Shown here one piece after another: positions 22,167-34,670 of a DNA stretch of 64,000 nt. Where the stretch lies: assembly GCF_000208865.1 (NCBI RefSeq), contig NC_018394.1, positions 2,069,964-2,133,963 on the forward strand, read 5' to 3'. The stretch comes from Neospora caninum Liverpool. Its lineage: Eukaryota; Apicomplexa; Conoidasida; Eucoccidiorida; Sarcocystidae. The notes below the pieces were generated by a model. The model was not told the DNA's origin, made no database searches, and saw nothing but the letters and a program-made list of their open reading frames with translations. The position numbers and the translations under genes were made by a program. Numbering within the stretch: position 1 is the first letter of the stretch; each line of letters opens with the position of its first letter.

Positions 22167-24714
22167 ATGTATGCAGACGGGCCTATCGCGGGACATCCGA
22201 CAGGTAAGAAAAATGCCCCTTTCTCGACTGTCTGCTATCTCTTGAGCAAACAACTGTCTAACACTCTCCATACCCATCGAAGACCCTCTCATACTCAGGT
22301 GTACGTACAGCCGAGACGCTTTTTCCCAGAAGACCCGGCAGAAGACTGACGACGGGTGCACGGGGTTCTGTCATTGGTTGAAGCGGTTTGGAGGGAAAAC
22401 GCAAAGCCCCCAACAAACGAGCCTGTTTGTCGCTTTCTTCACCTCCACAAAAGTGCACAACCCATGGGGATGTTTCGACGAAAGGTCTTTTTGTCTTCTA
22501 CCTCGTACACTTTGTCGCCGTCCCCATCAAAATGCTCTTGTGCCTCTCTCGTTGCCGCGCCTGTCCGGAAGGGCATATGCAGAGGCATTCCAAAACTGCG
22601 ACTCTTTTCTTCAATCGTGTGAGGCGCAAGACGCAGATAATCCAAAAATCCTGTTCTCACCTTTCGATTTATCCGCTGTGACCAGGCAACAGTGCCCGGT
22701 CGTGGGCGAGTCAATGTACCTTTCTTTTTACGCGAGCATCCTCATGTATTGCATGTCAATGTACTTATGCTTTCTTCATGCTCTCTTCTACGGATAAACA
22801 TGAGTGCGTGTGCACGCCTGCGTGTTTATGAAACCGAACCTTTTCTGTTTAATCGAAGGGGGATCGGCAGCTCAGGGGTGTACCTCATGCACGAAATTAC
22901 GCCGTTGACACCGCATTTGCTACGCAGTACGGGTCCCTGTCGCAACGCTCCGCGTTAGGATATGTATCCCTACAGAGGTACCTGTGTGATGTACCATCTT
23001 CGCGCATATGTTTTTGACAGGACAGCTGCGTTTTTTCCTGTACGGACAGGATATTGCGTCCGTTTGTCTTGTCCCCTCTCATGGATCTGGGTTTCTATGC
23101 GTTTGTGCGTTGATTATATCTCGCAGAGGCGCTGGTCGGTGGGCAAAATGGCTACCCTGCCATTCCCACGTCAGCGGCCCACATTGCGGAGCAGATGGAG
23201 AGCGGCGGCGCGCGCGTCGAGGAGACGCTCGTGCGCCTGAACTGCAAGTATCAAACTCTCTTCTTCTGCGCTGGAATGGCTGCAGTCACAGCTGGCTTCA
23301 TCGGCGCTCTCACGTCCCTCTTGACTCTTCAGCTCGCCTGCCTGGTGAATTCCACCTTCCTCCTGTAAGTCGAAGTCGAGATCCCCGCGACCGGCGACCG
23401 GATGTCTTGAGGGTTTCATACACGAGGATCCGGTCACGTGCATTTACTCTACGGCGTCCATCTCTGTGTCGAGGCCGGCATCTCGACGCACGTTCAGTGC
23501 TGGTCCGTGGGCGAGCCTCATTTTGACCCAAACATGCGAATATGAAAAAGTACACGTGCATCCTTTAAACCGTAGCACCTACATCCCTATGCGTCTCCGT
23601 GTGCGTGTATAGATCCGTGCGTATGGCGGTATCGAACACTGCAACCCTTTTGGCGAAGGTCTTTCGAATCTGAGTTTTCTTTCCCATTCCGTAATGTCAT
23701 GCGTGGTGTTCTCAGGGTCTTCGGCTTTGTGATGATGCTTTTGGACGTTCCCGGTGCACCTCGATGGGCAGGACGGTACCGGTCGTCCATCCGCAAATAT
23801 TTCCGGTTCCTCACCCGCCTCACTGGCAAGGCTCTCTGGCTCCTGTTCTTGGGCAGCATGACTGCCGTCACCCTGTGGCCATCGAATCGCGGGGCTCACG
23901 CCCTTCTCTTCTTCACCATCTGCCTCAGCTTCTTCGTCTCGTCAGTCGCTATCGTCGGCTTGTTGATTGTAAGGCTTCCAGGAAGAGGGGCTCTCACCGT
24001 TCAGAACGCGTGCGTCTCCACTGACGGCGGTCGACACGCGGCTGAGTCGACACAATAGGAAATCAATCAAAATCTTCGTGTGTAGATCTTGGGGTTTGCG
24101 ACGAGCTCGTCTTGTGATCGCCCCTGACCGCGTCACCTCTTTTGTGACGTCTGTAAGAAGTGGTGCATTTTGAGCGCAGCCTGAAAGCGTGTGTGAGGCT
24201 GAAGGCTATCGAGTGCGAAGCCCGCAGGTGCACCGATCCAGCTAAAATCCCCAGGGAATGCGCATATGCTTTATCGCGGTTATCTTTGGGGGGGCATTAG
24301 GATATTATCGCGGTTTGCCGTGGTAGAGAGCGAAGCGTGGGTGGTCTGTCCCGCTGTGTCCCTGTGGACAACGATTTTTCCTTCTGGAAGTTTGAGTGTG
24401 GAATGCGCGGGTTTGTCTCGCTCTCGTGCTCCCGCGGTGTCCAGGCCATCAGGAAGTCTCTGCGACTGGAGAAGGTACGCAAAGCCATTTTGATGAGCTG
24501 CAAGGGCGCGTACATCGACGTTTACCGAAAGTATGCCATGACCGACCCTCAGCACGGCATGCAGTTCGAGGAATTCAATCGCCTCTGCGCAGACGTGACC
24601 GGCGGACGCCTCCAGTTCGACATCACTGATCTTGGCATCATCTACAACGCACTGGACGACCACCAAAAATCTGCAATCAACGAGCGCGAATTCTCCGAAT
24701 GGATGACAGGTTAG
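22167..24714 (+). CDS. COPI-associated protein-like membrane protein with degenerate EF-hand tail
   Basis: Four exons join in phase: 22167-22203, 23127-23364, 23716-23968 and 24445-24714 (TAG), giving 265 residues. The order is a short hydrophilic N-terminus, then four hydrophobic segments (around LFFCAGMAAVTAGFIGAL, VFGFVMMLLDV, ALWLLFLGSMTAVTL and LLFFTICLSFFVSSVAIV). The middle loop, RKYFRFLTRLTGKALWLLFL, follows the aromatic-then-GkalfylflG pattern of the COPI-associated (COPIAP) family, small Golgi/vesicle membrane proteins whose exact role is unclear. The last ~80 residues are soluble and look like an EF-hand pair (FEEFNRLCADVTGG; DDHQKSAINEREF), but the second loop lacks acidic residues at positions 3 and 5 and the Gly at 6, so calcium binding is doubtful. 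The alternative ATG at 22171 is in the wrong frame for exon 2. Confidence 0.8.
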
Positions 24715-25813
24715 AAGAAACAGGCAGAGCCCGCGTCTTTGAGCAAGCCCAGTTGTGTTTAAGTCCTTCGTGTGTCTGAGTTACGGACTGCGGTTCTACT
24801 GGTATATGAAAGCATGTGTGTATATTTACGTAGAGGTAGACGTACAGTGTACAGGTGCAATTCGTTGTGTATATTGGACACCTTTCTGTCAAACGACAGA
24901 TATCCTTGTCTGCCTGTCGTGTCTGTTTTATTGGCTGACGCGCGAGCGCACCTCCAGGCGTATCACCCTGTCGTGTCGACGGAAAACGGGAGGTGAAATG
25001 CGACTGCTCTGTGGTATGTTTCTCGACTCATGCGCAGGTTCGATGACTTACCTGTAAGCTGCTGCTTGATAGAGTCAACAGCATGGTGGCAGGCCCACTC
25101 TCCTCGGCATTGATGACCAGAAACAGAGCAAGTGTCTTGCACCTCGCACGTGTCTCGTCATTGACAGATGCGTCTCGATTCAAAAAAAACAAGCCGGACA
25201 CGACATGTGGGGCTGGTGTATTGACATACACATGTGTACGCGCGCGTTGACTTGGCAAACCTGTAAAATTCTTTTTTGCTTGTGGAGACAGCCGATTTGT
25301 GGAGTGTACGTACAGCGGAGAGGACGAACAAGGTGTAATTCTCTTTCCCTGTCTGTTGTCGGGAATTGTGTGCGTGATTACTATGCTTATTTTACAATTT
25401 CACAACGCAATAAATTGGAAGGAAGAAACAAGGCATCGCACTACCTTGCTTCCTCTTCAGTTCGAGAAACCAGGGCAGAAACGAGGCGTGACTGATCTGT
25501 TCGTTCATCTAAACCAGACTCCCGTCTCCGTTATCTTTCAGTTTCTCTTCTCGAATTTCCCGACACACTGTGTTTTTCTTCGAGTTTCTTTCCAAAGGAA
25601 GAAATACAACAGGTCTCCTTTTCGAAGGGCTCTCTCGCTGTTGCAAACCGCAAAGCACAAGTGTGTCGCGCATGTAGGCCTGGACCTGCTCAGCTGCGTG
25701 GTGGAGGCCTTCTTGTTCGTGTCTTCGCTTCTGTTCTTTCTTTGTCCTTAGTATCGTCTTCACAAAGGCGTGACCGACCGCCGTCTCGTCGACAGTATCA
25801 AACGCGATAGTAG

Positions 25814-25841
25814 ATATATATATATATATATATATATATAT
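25814..25841. repeat. (TA)n microsatellite
   Basis: A run of about 14 TA dinucleotides downstream of the COPI-associated gene. Confidence 0.9.
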
Positions 25842-26608
25842 GCTATGCGCATACATAGGTGTATCTACATCTGCCTGCATACATGCGTGTATCTATATAG
25901 GTCCCGTATGTACGCAGTGTTGATCGATGAGGAGCGTGTGTCTGCCAGTATCTCTTTTTCGTTTTTTTCCTTGTCCGTCATGGACACTCCTGTTTAACAA
26001 AACCGACGGAAAACTGGGGATCTCATAAGTGGTCGTGCTGGTTCCTAGACGATTCGCGCTCTCCCACTAATTTAAATCGTCAATATTTCCTCGAAGGACC
26101 CCAAGACTGCTCTTGTGCGTGGCCTCACGCATGTGAGAGCGGTCGTACCAGAGCCACTCAGAAGCCAGCATGGCGCTTAGACACAAGGTGGATCGAAACC
26201 ACTCCCGAAACTGGATGAACTAGGCAGCGCTGAAGAATAACAGGAATTTTCTTGCAAGTATGAAACCGATGGATAAAGCAGGTGCTAAGGTGCAAACGCC
26301 CGGCAAAGATCCTCCATATCTGCACATAAGGAGCGAAAATCTCGCTTTTGCACACAGGCCGTGTTCCGTTGGCTCCTCTGAACGAGCTGTGATAGAGGAG
26401 AAACAAGGTTTCTACGGGCACTGCAATGCACTGCAGCCGATCGACACGACCCGATTAAAATGATAGAGAAAGCAGCGGGGCTCTACAGGTTTCGCGTATA
26501 TGAAGGTGTAGATCTGAAACGCCTTCCTGAGCCCAGACATGCACATATATTTTCCATTATATGCATGGAAGCATCGGACGAGAGCACCGTGCATTCCAAG
26601 CAGTGTCC

Positions 26609-26625
26609 GGGGGGGGGGGGGGGGG
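26609..26625 (+). repeat. Poly-G run of 17
   Basis: Seventeen consecutive G residues are followed directly by tgggtgtg. The run is non-coding. It could form a G-quadruplex or be a length-variable tract. Confidence 0.95.
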
Positions 26626-27599
26626 TGGGTGTGTCGCTCCTCCAATCTTGCGCTGGTGGCAGCTTTCTTTCTCGTAAAAATGAGTGACTAAGCATAGTCA
26701 CTAACGGTTCGATTGCTTCTTTGTAGAGAACGAGACGAGGGCACGCAACGTGAGGAATCCCTTTTATTGGAACCACAGCAATATTGCACTCAAGCACAAC
26801 GATGGACAGCGCTCTCTTGGCTTTTCTGCGAGCACGAGACGGCTTGGTGACCTGGTCTAGGAGGGTACCCTAAACAGTTCATTCTGTTTTTATTTTAGAG
26901 AGGTTCTCGGCTTAGGGTATGTCGCTAGGGACGGAATTAAAACGAAGTATTGACGGTGAAGAAGGAAACCATACATGAAAGAACGGTTGTCCCGTCGGAG
27001 CGATCAGAACACTGGATTTTGTTTTCAGGCTCGATCGTAATTCAACTCCAGTGACAGTCGATCAGGGCATGCCCCACTGTAGCCCAGATGCTTCTCCAGT
27101 GAAATCCAGAAGGAACGCGGCAGAAGACTATCGAGCCCGTATATGAGGAAGAGGAAGAAATCTTTCTATTGCGTTCACACAGAACCAAAGTTACCGGTCT
27201 TTTCTGGGTGTCTGAGAGACTAGCGAACAGGCGCGTACGATACGTGCAGCGCATCGCCACGAGGGCCGACGTGAAGCAATCTCAGTACAACTGGACATTT
27301 CCACGAAAATATTTAACAGGGAATGCCATGAGTCGAACTCCTTTGTGAAAACCTAGTGAAGCTGTGGCTTTATGGAAAAAATGAAAGGTCAGGGGATATT
27401 GCACTTCAATCGGGATGTAGGGAAGACTACGGTGACATGACATAGAGGAAGAGGGACTAGATGATTTCGGTAGCAGTGATTTGTCTATGGGGACTGAAAA
27501 GAAACACGTGACAGGAAAAGGAACATGATAAGCATTACACTATTCATATAAACTCCAAAGACATCATAATTTTAGGTCGGTTTCTTTATTTGTTCGGAA

Positions 27600-27812
27600 A
27601 TCAGTAGTGGTCCAGGTTGGACACCGTACCCTCCTTTAAGCGCTCGTTTGATGGGGTTAAATCCAACTGCTACTGATTGGTTAATTGGAGGTCTTGCTGC
27701 CTGCTTCGGATATGTACTACTTTGGGAACAAATGAGTTTCTGGGGTGCTACAGTGATTACAAATCTCCTTTCTCCAATACCGTATTCGGTACCTTGGCTA
27801 CTTGGAGGATGC
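27600..27812 (+). pseudogene. NUMT: chimeric mitochondrial coxI-cob fragment
   Basis: About 69 codons translate in one frame as two mitochondrial pieces. The first part, [17 protein letters not shown] then [12 protein letters not shown], matches the conserved GPGWTLYPPLS region of cytochrome oxidase subunit I. The second part, [20 protein letters not shown] then LLSPIP and WLLGG, matches cytochrome b around its conserved GYVLPWGQMSFWGA motif. The change of gene occurs near 27693-27701. Several residues differ from the conserved forms (PWGQ reads LWEQ; STSL reads ARLM), and the frame then meets a stop, so this is a non-functional nuclear copy. Left and right borders are approximate. Confidence 0.85.
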
Positions 27813-29264
27813 TAATTGCTGAAAGACAAGTGCCGTTCTGCTAGGTTGTACTACGGGGTACCGAGTGCACGGGGACCAGGAACAGGACATCTGTTTACGC
27901 CGTGCAGATAGCGACTAGCGATTTTGACGAGAAGGGTTCGTGCACGTTTCGTCCCATCTGATGGCGTAAAAACATGTAGATCCTGACGATTGTTCAGAAA
28001 GGACGCGTGGTAATGTGAAGACATTCCTTGACCTGTTTCGCTAATGTATGTGGCGGAAAAGCCGAAACCGCCTCCGGGCCACGCCTTAGTCACCCGACCT
28101 CGTTGGATGCGCTACGTATTTCGTCGACTTAATATGTTGCTGGCTCCTCTTGTGAACCGATGAATTACCCGTTTCATGGGGCAGCATCTAGACAGCCTCT
28201 TAATTCACAGAAAACGCATTTTTTCCTCGACCACTTCCCGTGGATAGAGTCGCCCCTACACGATCCCTCGAGACACGCCGACCCGCCTGCTTTTCTCAAG
28301 GCGCCACGTTGTCTTGTTTCTGCTGCTCCCCGAGAGAAGAAACACATGAAACTGCAGTTCCCAACTCTATAAGATTATCCATTTTGCTTCACCAAGGACT
28401 TCAATTTCTTTTTTTCGCTGGAGCTACGTTCTTGTGCTTCGAACCTTCGGGGCAAAAACGCGAGGCCATCAGTGGGGACGATTGATGGCCGAGTGTTGAG
28501 TACACTCGGCAGCCTTTCCTTTTCATTACTGCGAGGGTTTTTCTCTTTCTTCAGTCGACTTTTTCCGTTGAAGAGAAGGCTCCCTCAAAACCAATGACAA
28601 AAAAGACGAGACAAAAAGGCTGGTTTGCCAGAGTCGGATTGCCCATGCGAATTATCCCGGCGTTGTTTGCCTCTAACTCCAGGAAGTGGACAGCTGTCCG
28701 TGGGAAAAAGTCATCTGGTGGAGAATTTTCCTATTGTAGACTTGCCTGCACATCTCGCGAAACGTCGACGCAGCTGAATTACATTTTTCATCAGCAAAGC
28801 AGACGATCTCCGTTTTTCCTGACCACGCGAGAGCAGTCCCCAGAACCTTCGATTCGCTCCGTGCGGTCGACTTGCGCGATGTGGATCGGCGTGACCCTCT
28901 TTTTCTAGGTGGCCGCGAAACATCGCTGTAAATCTTTCATTTGTGCCTTTATACTTTGGCACCCGTCTGCCGTTTTTGTACACATAGTTATGTCCGAATG
29001 CGCGGTTGGCATCCACGCAATTCGCGGATTCCTTCCAAGGCCAGTCCTGCCGGCAGGAACTCCTGTGTCGAGGTTTTCCGAATACGACGGAGCTGAGACG
29101 GTCAGTCCACAGTCGGAGTTGGAGGAGCAGGCCGCGCGAAGAAGTGACCCGAGTTCTTTGAGAAGCTGTGGACGTCTCTGGTAGGAAACACCGGGCCTTT
29201 CTGCCGCGCTTCTACGCGTGGACATCACGTTCGTGGAATGCCGACAGGCGGAACGATTTGAAAA

Positions 29265-32200
29265 ATGAGTGCTTCCGCAGACAACGAGGGCGCTGAAAGG
29301 GTCTGCGCCCAGTCCCAGGAGGGAGATAACGAGCAGGCCGCAAGTTCTTATCCAGGATCTCGCGAGCACGACTGCTGTGGTAACGACCAGGCAGCCAAGG
29401 GCGTCTTGGCTTCTCATGCGAAAACGCCCACTCCTGGCGTTTTCGACGCCACGCGGCGAGAAAGGGGGGAAGGAGACGAGATGCCGGCTCTGCCCCTCTC
29501 GCTTCCCCAGCGGACTGCGTCGCTTGCGCGGGCCGCCGGCGAGCCTCTCGTCGCGGAGGAGGCTTCTCCCTCTCAGCACTCCTCGGGCGATTTAGCGAGA
29601 GAAATGAGGTTGGAAGACCTTGAGGCGTCGGAAAACTGCGCGAGAGGTGTCGTAGGTGAAGGGACAGGTTGCCTGGCGGCGTGGGCTCAGCAAGGGACCG
29701 CGTCAGAATCGCCTTTTCCGGGGTTCAGCAATGCCGCAGCCGTCGTGGCAGACGGAGGCGGAAGAGCGTGTGCGCCGGCTGAGGGAAGGAATGAGCCCGG
29801 AAGCGACGGCCGAAAAGAAGGATGCGGCCTCTCGCTGTTCATTCGGCCCACAGGGGAGAAATGGGAACTCAGCGCTGGTCGGATGGAAGACGCCTGCCGC
29901 GAGAAGCCCTCGTGCTGCGAGCATGAGGCGTCTTGCTGGCGAGCACCCACATCTGCCCCCCGTCGACAACCGCCTTCCTCTTCTCTTCACTTTCCTCACT
30001 TACAGATTCAAGTTGAGAACGGGAACGCTTGTCAGCCTCTGGCGACGGTGGACGAGAGCTTGAAGGGGGAGGGAGTGCGCCTGGACCATGGCTTCCGGAC
30101 GTTGCTCGAGGAGGGCGGAGAAGGTTCCGATGATGAAATCGTCGAATCGTCCGCGATGAAACGAGGAAATTCCTGGCCGTGTAAGTCAAGGAGGCATATA
30201 TGCGCATGCACACTTATATATATATATATATATCTGCGTATCCACGTAGATCAACATATATACAAGCACATTCGTCTAGTGGCTGACAGGGAAGTTGTCT
30301 GTCGGGACGGGCGTGTTTCGTCAGGAGTGTGTTGCTTTCCCGAAAACTTTTTCGACGCGAATTTATTCTCGCCGCACAATCCATGTGCTGCTCAACATTT
30401 ATATGGATTCACACAGTTATACACGCATGTGCCGTCACACAGTGCATCTGCATGTACACCGGAGTAGATGTGTGTGCATGGACACAGCTCGCAGAACGTC
30501 TTGAAGGCGTATTCTAATCGTTGACTGACGCAAGTGTCTGTATCTGCTGGACCCACTTTCTGGTCCCCGTGTGCACTGATCTCTGCAGACTTTTGGGTGC
30601 GGCGTCACCTCCTTCTTGAACGCCGGTCGCTGATGTACTTCTCCGTTCCGCTGTCCCCGTGTGCACCGCCACGCGGTTTTCTGCCGCTCCACGCTCGCAC
30701 GCGTGTCTTGGTTCTTCCGGAACGCGCCTCGCTGTACGGTCGCACAGATGCCTATCTTCTCGCGGTGTTCAATCTCCCTCCCACTGCGGCTCTTCTGCCG
30801 GCCGCCGCCTCGAAGGCCTCGCTCCTCTCTTCCCTTGCGGCCTTTCTCCCCACACTGGCCGCACCCTCTGTGAGCCCCGTGTCTCCGCCCTCCGGGGCGC
30901 CCCCCTTCCTTCCGTGTTCTTCTTTCGCCTCGCTTCCGCCCCGGTGGCGGCGGACCCGGGGGCACCGCACGAAGCATCCCGAGTCCCCTTCTTTCCACCG
31001 CCTTTCCACGTCGTCTGATGCGCGCAGTCCTTCCGTGGCTGCTCTGCCATGGTCTCCCATCAATCCGATCCTTGCAATCAAGGTGCCGACGCTCAGTGCG
31101 TCTTCGCAACCTCCGCTGCTGGCGTCTGCCTCAGACACTTGTGCATCGAGCGAGAGCAACCTCGACGTCTCTGGGGGATCGTCAGAGAGACGGCCGAGCG
31201 CGTTCGCGTTGCCTCCTCCGGTGGTGATCTGCTCCCCTGCGTCCTTCTCAGCAGCCTTCGACAGCGCCTCGCAGCCCAAGTTTCTCTTCGATTTCGGGGA
31301 CCCGGTGGCCTACTGCCGCTTCTGTCGCGCCCTCGCGTTGGCAATTCGACGCGTTCAGAGACAGGCCGACGCGAAGAAGGCCCTCAAACTCTCTCAGCGC
31401 CTCGCGCATGCTGTCGGGGCTCCTCCCCGCAGCTGGGAGAAAGGCACGCTCGGACACTCGAATGTACACGGCAAGAACACGGCTGCCTGCTCTTCCTGCG
31501 CGCACGCGTCAGAAAGGACAAATGACGAGACCTTCCCGTCGCGACTCGAGGCTGCAGGCTTTCCTTCTTCCGCGCAGTTGGGGGTGCCGGAAACCCTCCC
31601 AAAGGAGCCGTTCTCTGTAGCTTCGATCTTGGCCAAGCGGGGCCCAGAGAACGCGACAGACCGGCACGACCGGCTGGCGCGTTTCCCGGTGCCCCCAGGG
31701 ATCTGCGGCTCCCCTGTCTTCTGTCCTTCGAGCTCCGCTTCGCGGGACTCAGAGAGTCCAGGGGTGGGGTCAACTAGCAGACTCGGCCTCGGAGAGGTTC
31801 AGTCCTCTCCCGGCTTCTCTGCGATTTCTGAGAGTCCAGTGTGGAGCCGAGAGGACGCCCCGCAACCTGCTGCATGTCGAAAGCGTTTCTTGCAGCCTGT
31901 CAGCTGTCCGACGGATCTGGAGAGCAGCCCATGTCTCCCACTTTTTTCGCGTGCGGACGCTGTCCCCCTTGGCAGCTCACCAACGCGTCCCTGTCGTTGT
32001 CGGGAGTGTCTTGACATGGGTTCGAGAACGGTGTGTCCGCCTTTTCATTCGAGCGGCTTCTTCCCGGGGACGCTGGGGCCTGCTCTCGGGGGGTCGCGCT
32101 CGCTGTCAAACGCGGGAGAAGTTCTCTCCCGTCTGAACGCGGGGCACGTCAACCCTGTGGAGTCGTCGCGCAATCCGGTACGGAATGGAGAGTTTTTTCC

Positions 32201-34670
32201 CGAGAACGCAAGTGCTCCGACGCGGGGTTATGCGGAGCCTGGCCAGCTCGAGCCCCGACCGGACATCGTTGAGGCTTTGTCTTCTCTCCTCGAATGTTTA
32301 AAGAACAAGCGCCGGGAGCAGAGGGACATGGAGCAAAGGGCGAGGCAAGAAGGGAGACACCATGGCTGTTTTGAAGTACACAGCGGGGCGGCAGGCGCGT
32401 TCTGTGCAGCTCACCAAAATCGATCCGATGGCCCAGGCCAGGTCAACAGGAATACGCACCACTTTTTCCCAGCAGAAGGCCACCCTGCGCCCATTTGTCC
32501 TTCGCGTGAACCCCCGTGTTATGACGTTCCAACCAGAGATGTGTTTGTGGACTCTGTTGGCCCTTCAAGCTTGCACTTGGCTTCCCATGGAGCCGCACAG
32601 CCAGATGGTGGAGCGCGCGCGCCAGCAGCCGAAGGCGATTGCCGCCGTTGCAAGAGTGAGGGACTGGAACGCGAAAGGGCGGAAACACCACGCGCCGGTT
32701 TGGATCAGAGGTCTCGAACGGAATCCAGAGAGACGATCCGGTCGCTCAACCGCACCATGAACAAACTGCTGCATGCATTGGAGGAGTTCTCGCCTCAAAG
32801 TCCTCAGTGGCTTGGAGTGAAAGCAAAACGAGACCTCGCTCAACAGCCAGATTGCGCTTTCCCCACGAACAACACTACGACCGCGTCACCGGTCCGAGAG
32901 AGCAAAGGCCACCGCGCGTTTGGTGGTGGTGCGTGTCCGACTGATCCCTGGTTCGCGTCTCTAAGGGGAAGCGAGTATGGGGACTCTTTGAACATCGCGA
33001 CCGAGACTGCTTCGGATTTCGGTTCTTCTCGGCCCAGCACGTCTCGACGGCGTGACGTGTGGCGGCTGCCTTTCTTCGGAAAAGACAAAAAGGAGGCACG
33101 CCGCGGCGAAGAGCAGTGTCGAGGTCTCCACACGGTGTCGGCCACCTCGGAGCGGTATCTCGGGGTGGACGAGAGCACGCGCGCATTCTCCGCTAATAAG
33201 GAGTTTTCCGAAGCCGGCGGGAGCGCCGCGGGCGGATCTGTAGCGGAGAAGGACCTCCTGCTCGTGCAGCAGCAGGATCAACTTGAGCGACTTCGATCGG
33301 TGGTCGAATTTCTTCTGCGACAGCAAGAGCTTCAGCTCGTGGAAGGGCGGCCGAAAGACGAGGCTGCCCTACGTGAGGAGTGGGAAGAACAACAGAGACT
33401 GTGGGAAGTGGAGCGGCGACTGCGATTCCGTCCAGCCTCTGGGCACTCGGAAGTGGGGCTCCAAAATGTCGCGATCGACGCACACGGCTCACAAAACGAA
33501 CAACTGCCCGCGACAGATGCGTTGGAGTGTCCTGTGGTTGCCGCCGCGAAACAGACAGAGACAGCTCGGCCAGAAAACGGCATCGGCGCGCCGGGACGAT
33601 GGGCGCTGCCCCGTGCAGCAGCGAGTGACCACGGCACTTGCGAGTGTGAGCAGGGGGAAGGAGACGAAGACACCGAGAGCTGTCTTGTCGGTTCGTCTCT
33701 GGCGACAAGATTCCCTCCTCACTCTCCGCTTTCTGGTAGTGTCCACGGGACAAGTCGCCAAGAGGGTGGGGGGGTTGCGGAGAACGGACATAAGGAGAGG
33801 TCCCCGCCTTTGTTTGAGGGTGAGACGATGGTAGGCTCGTGCGTGAGTCCGCTGGTGCGGGCTTCACAAATGACTGAGAACGAGGACTTCTTTTCGACAC
33901 AGAGGATTTTGTTGCACGGGATGTGTCAACCTGATGCTCTCCTTTCTCCAGAGAAAAAGGCCGAGCAGCCGCTTTTCTTCAGCATCTCCACACCGCGATT
34001 CCGTCTTGACACGTGCGATGACGACGATGACAATCTGCCAAAGACGACAGATGGCGGCGGTCTAGTGCAGCAGAACTGGGGCGGACGGGAAGGAAACACC
34101 CAGGACAGGATGTGCTGTACAGGAGCTCCATACGGACAAGGCCCCAGTTTCCCAACGAGTGCAGTCAAGAGACAGGATTGCAAACTTGGATTAGCTGCAA
34201 GCCCAGTTACCCGTCGAGAGATGAGCAGTGGCCACGCAAGTGAGACGATGGCAAATGTGGAAGAGACAGTTCAGCTGCATGGCAGTTGGTCTCAGCACGA
34301 AGAAGAAAAAGACAAGCACGCAAAGGACGCCTTTGTGGGTGAGACGTGTCTGGAGAGAGCGGCAAGACGGCTTCGGGAGGTGGGCGAAACAGGGTGTGAC
34401 GCTGGCACGAGAAGAGGGCGGACGGATGCCCAGGTGCCAGCAGGAGATGATATCAAACAAGCACACATCGAGTTTTCAGTTCCCTCAGCTGCAGCTACGC
34501 ACGCCTGGGAGCGTTTGCGCGTGTCTGTACAGCAAGAAGAAAGTCGGGAAGGTGTGCTGACGACCAGCGATGCAGGTAGCGGTGTCTCACCGACGTCAGC
34601 GGGAGAGAGGGAGGGAGAGGTTGAGGTTTGGAGAAGTTTCCCGGTGGAGCAGGACGTTGAAAGGGTGTAA
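29265..34670 (+). CDS. Large low-complexity protein with probable split PH domain
   Basis: Two exons, 29265-30180 and 30589-34670, join in phase (spanning codon TAC) to give 1665 residues; the intron starts gtaagt and ends ctgcag. The ATG at 29265 opens the frame. Residues 1-295 are Ala/Glu/Arg-rich and disordered. At the splice join, MKRGNSWPYFWVRRHLLLE then RRSLMYFS follows the start of a pleckstrin-homology domain (K-x-G..W..R...L....L.YF). A later segment near residues 537-560, KFLFDFGDPVAYCRFCRALA, resembles the closing PH strand and helix. The ~165 residues between are Ala/Ser/Pro-rich, so the domain would carry a large insertion. Residues ~1190-1255 (LVQQQDQLERLRSVVEFLLR and following) form a coiled coil. 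No membrane segment or signal peptide. The PH call is inference; phosphoinositide binding is untested. Confidence 0.75.
30214..30233. repeat. (TA)n microsatellite in intron
   Basis: A short TA run within the single intron of the PH-like gene. Confidence 0.85.

Larger units (their letters stand above)
24715..29264. other. Long spacer: microsatellite, poly-G run, NUMT; no gene supported
   Basis: The 4.5 kb between the COPI-associated gene and the PH-like gene show no ORF with recognisable protein content. Open frames such as 25299-25751 (+) begin with non-ATG codons or are low in complexity. A 104-codon ATG frame at 28594-28908 (+) lies in the likely 5' leader of the downstream gene and resembles no family. 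Distinct elements (TA repeat, G run, mitochondrial insert) are listed separately. Confidence 0.5.

Noticed and set aside
28594..28908. 104-codon ATG frame upstream of the PH-like gene
   Set aside because: No domain or conservation evidence; position suggests a 5' leader with a chance upstream frame.
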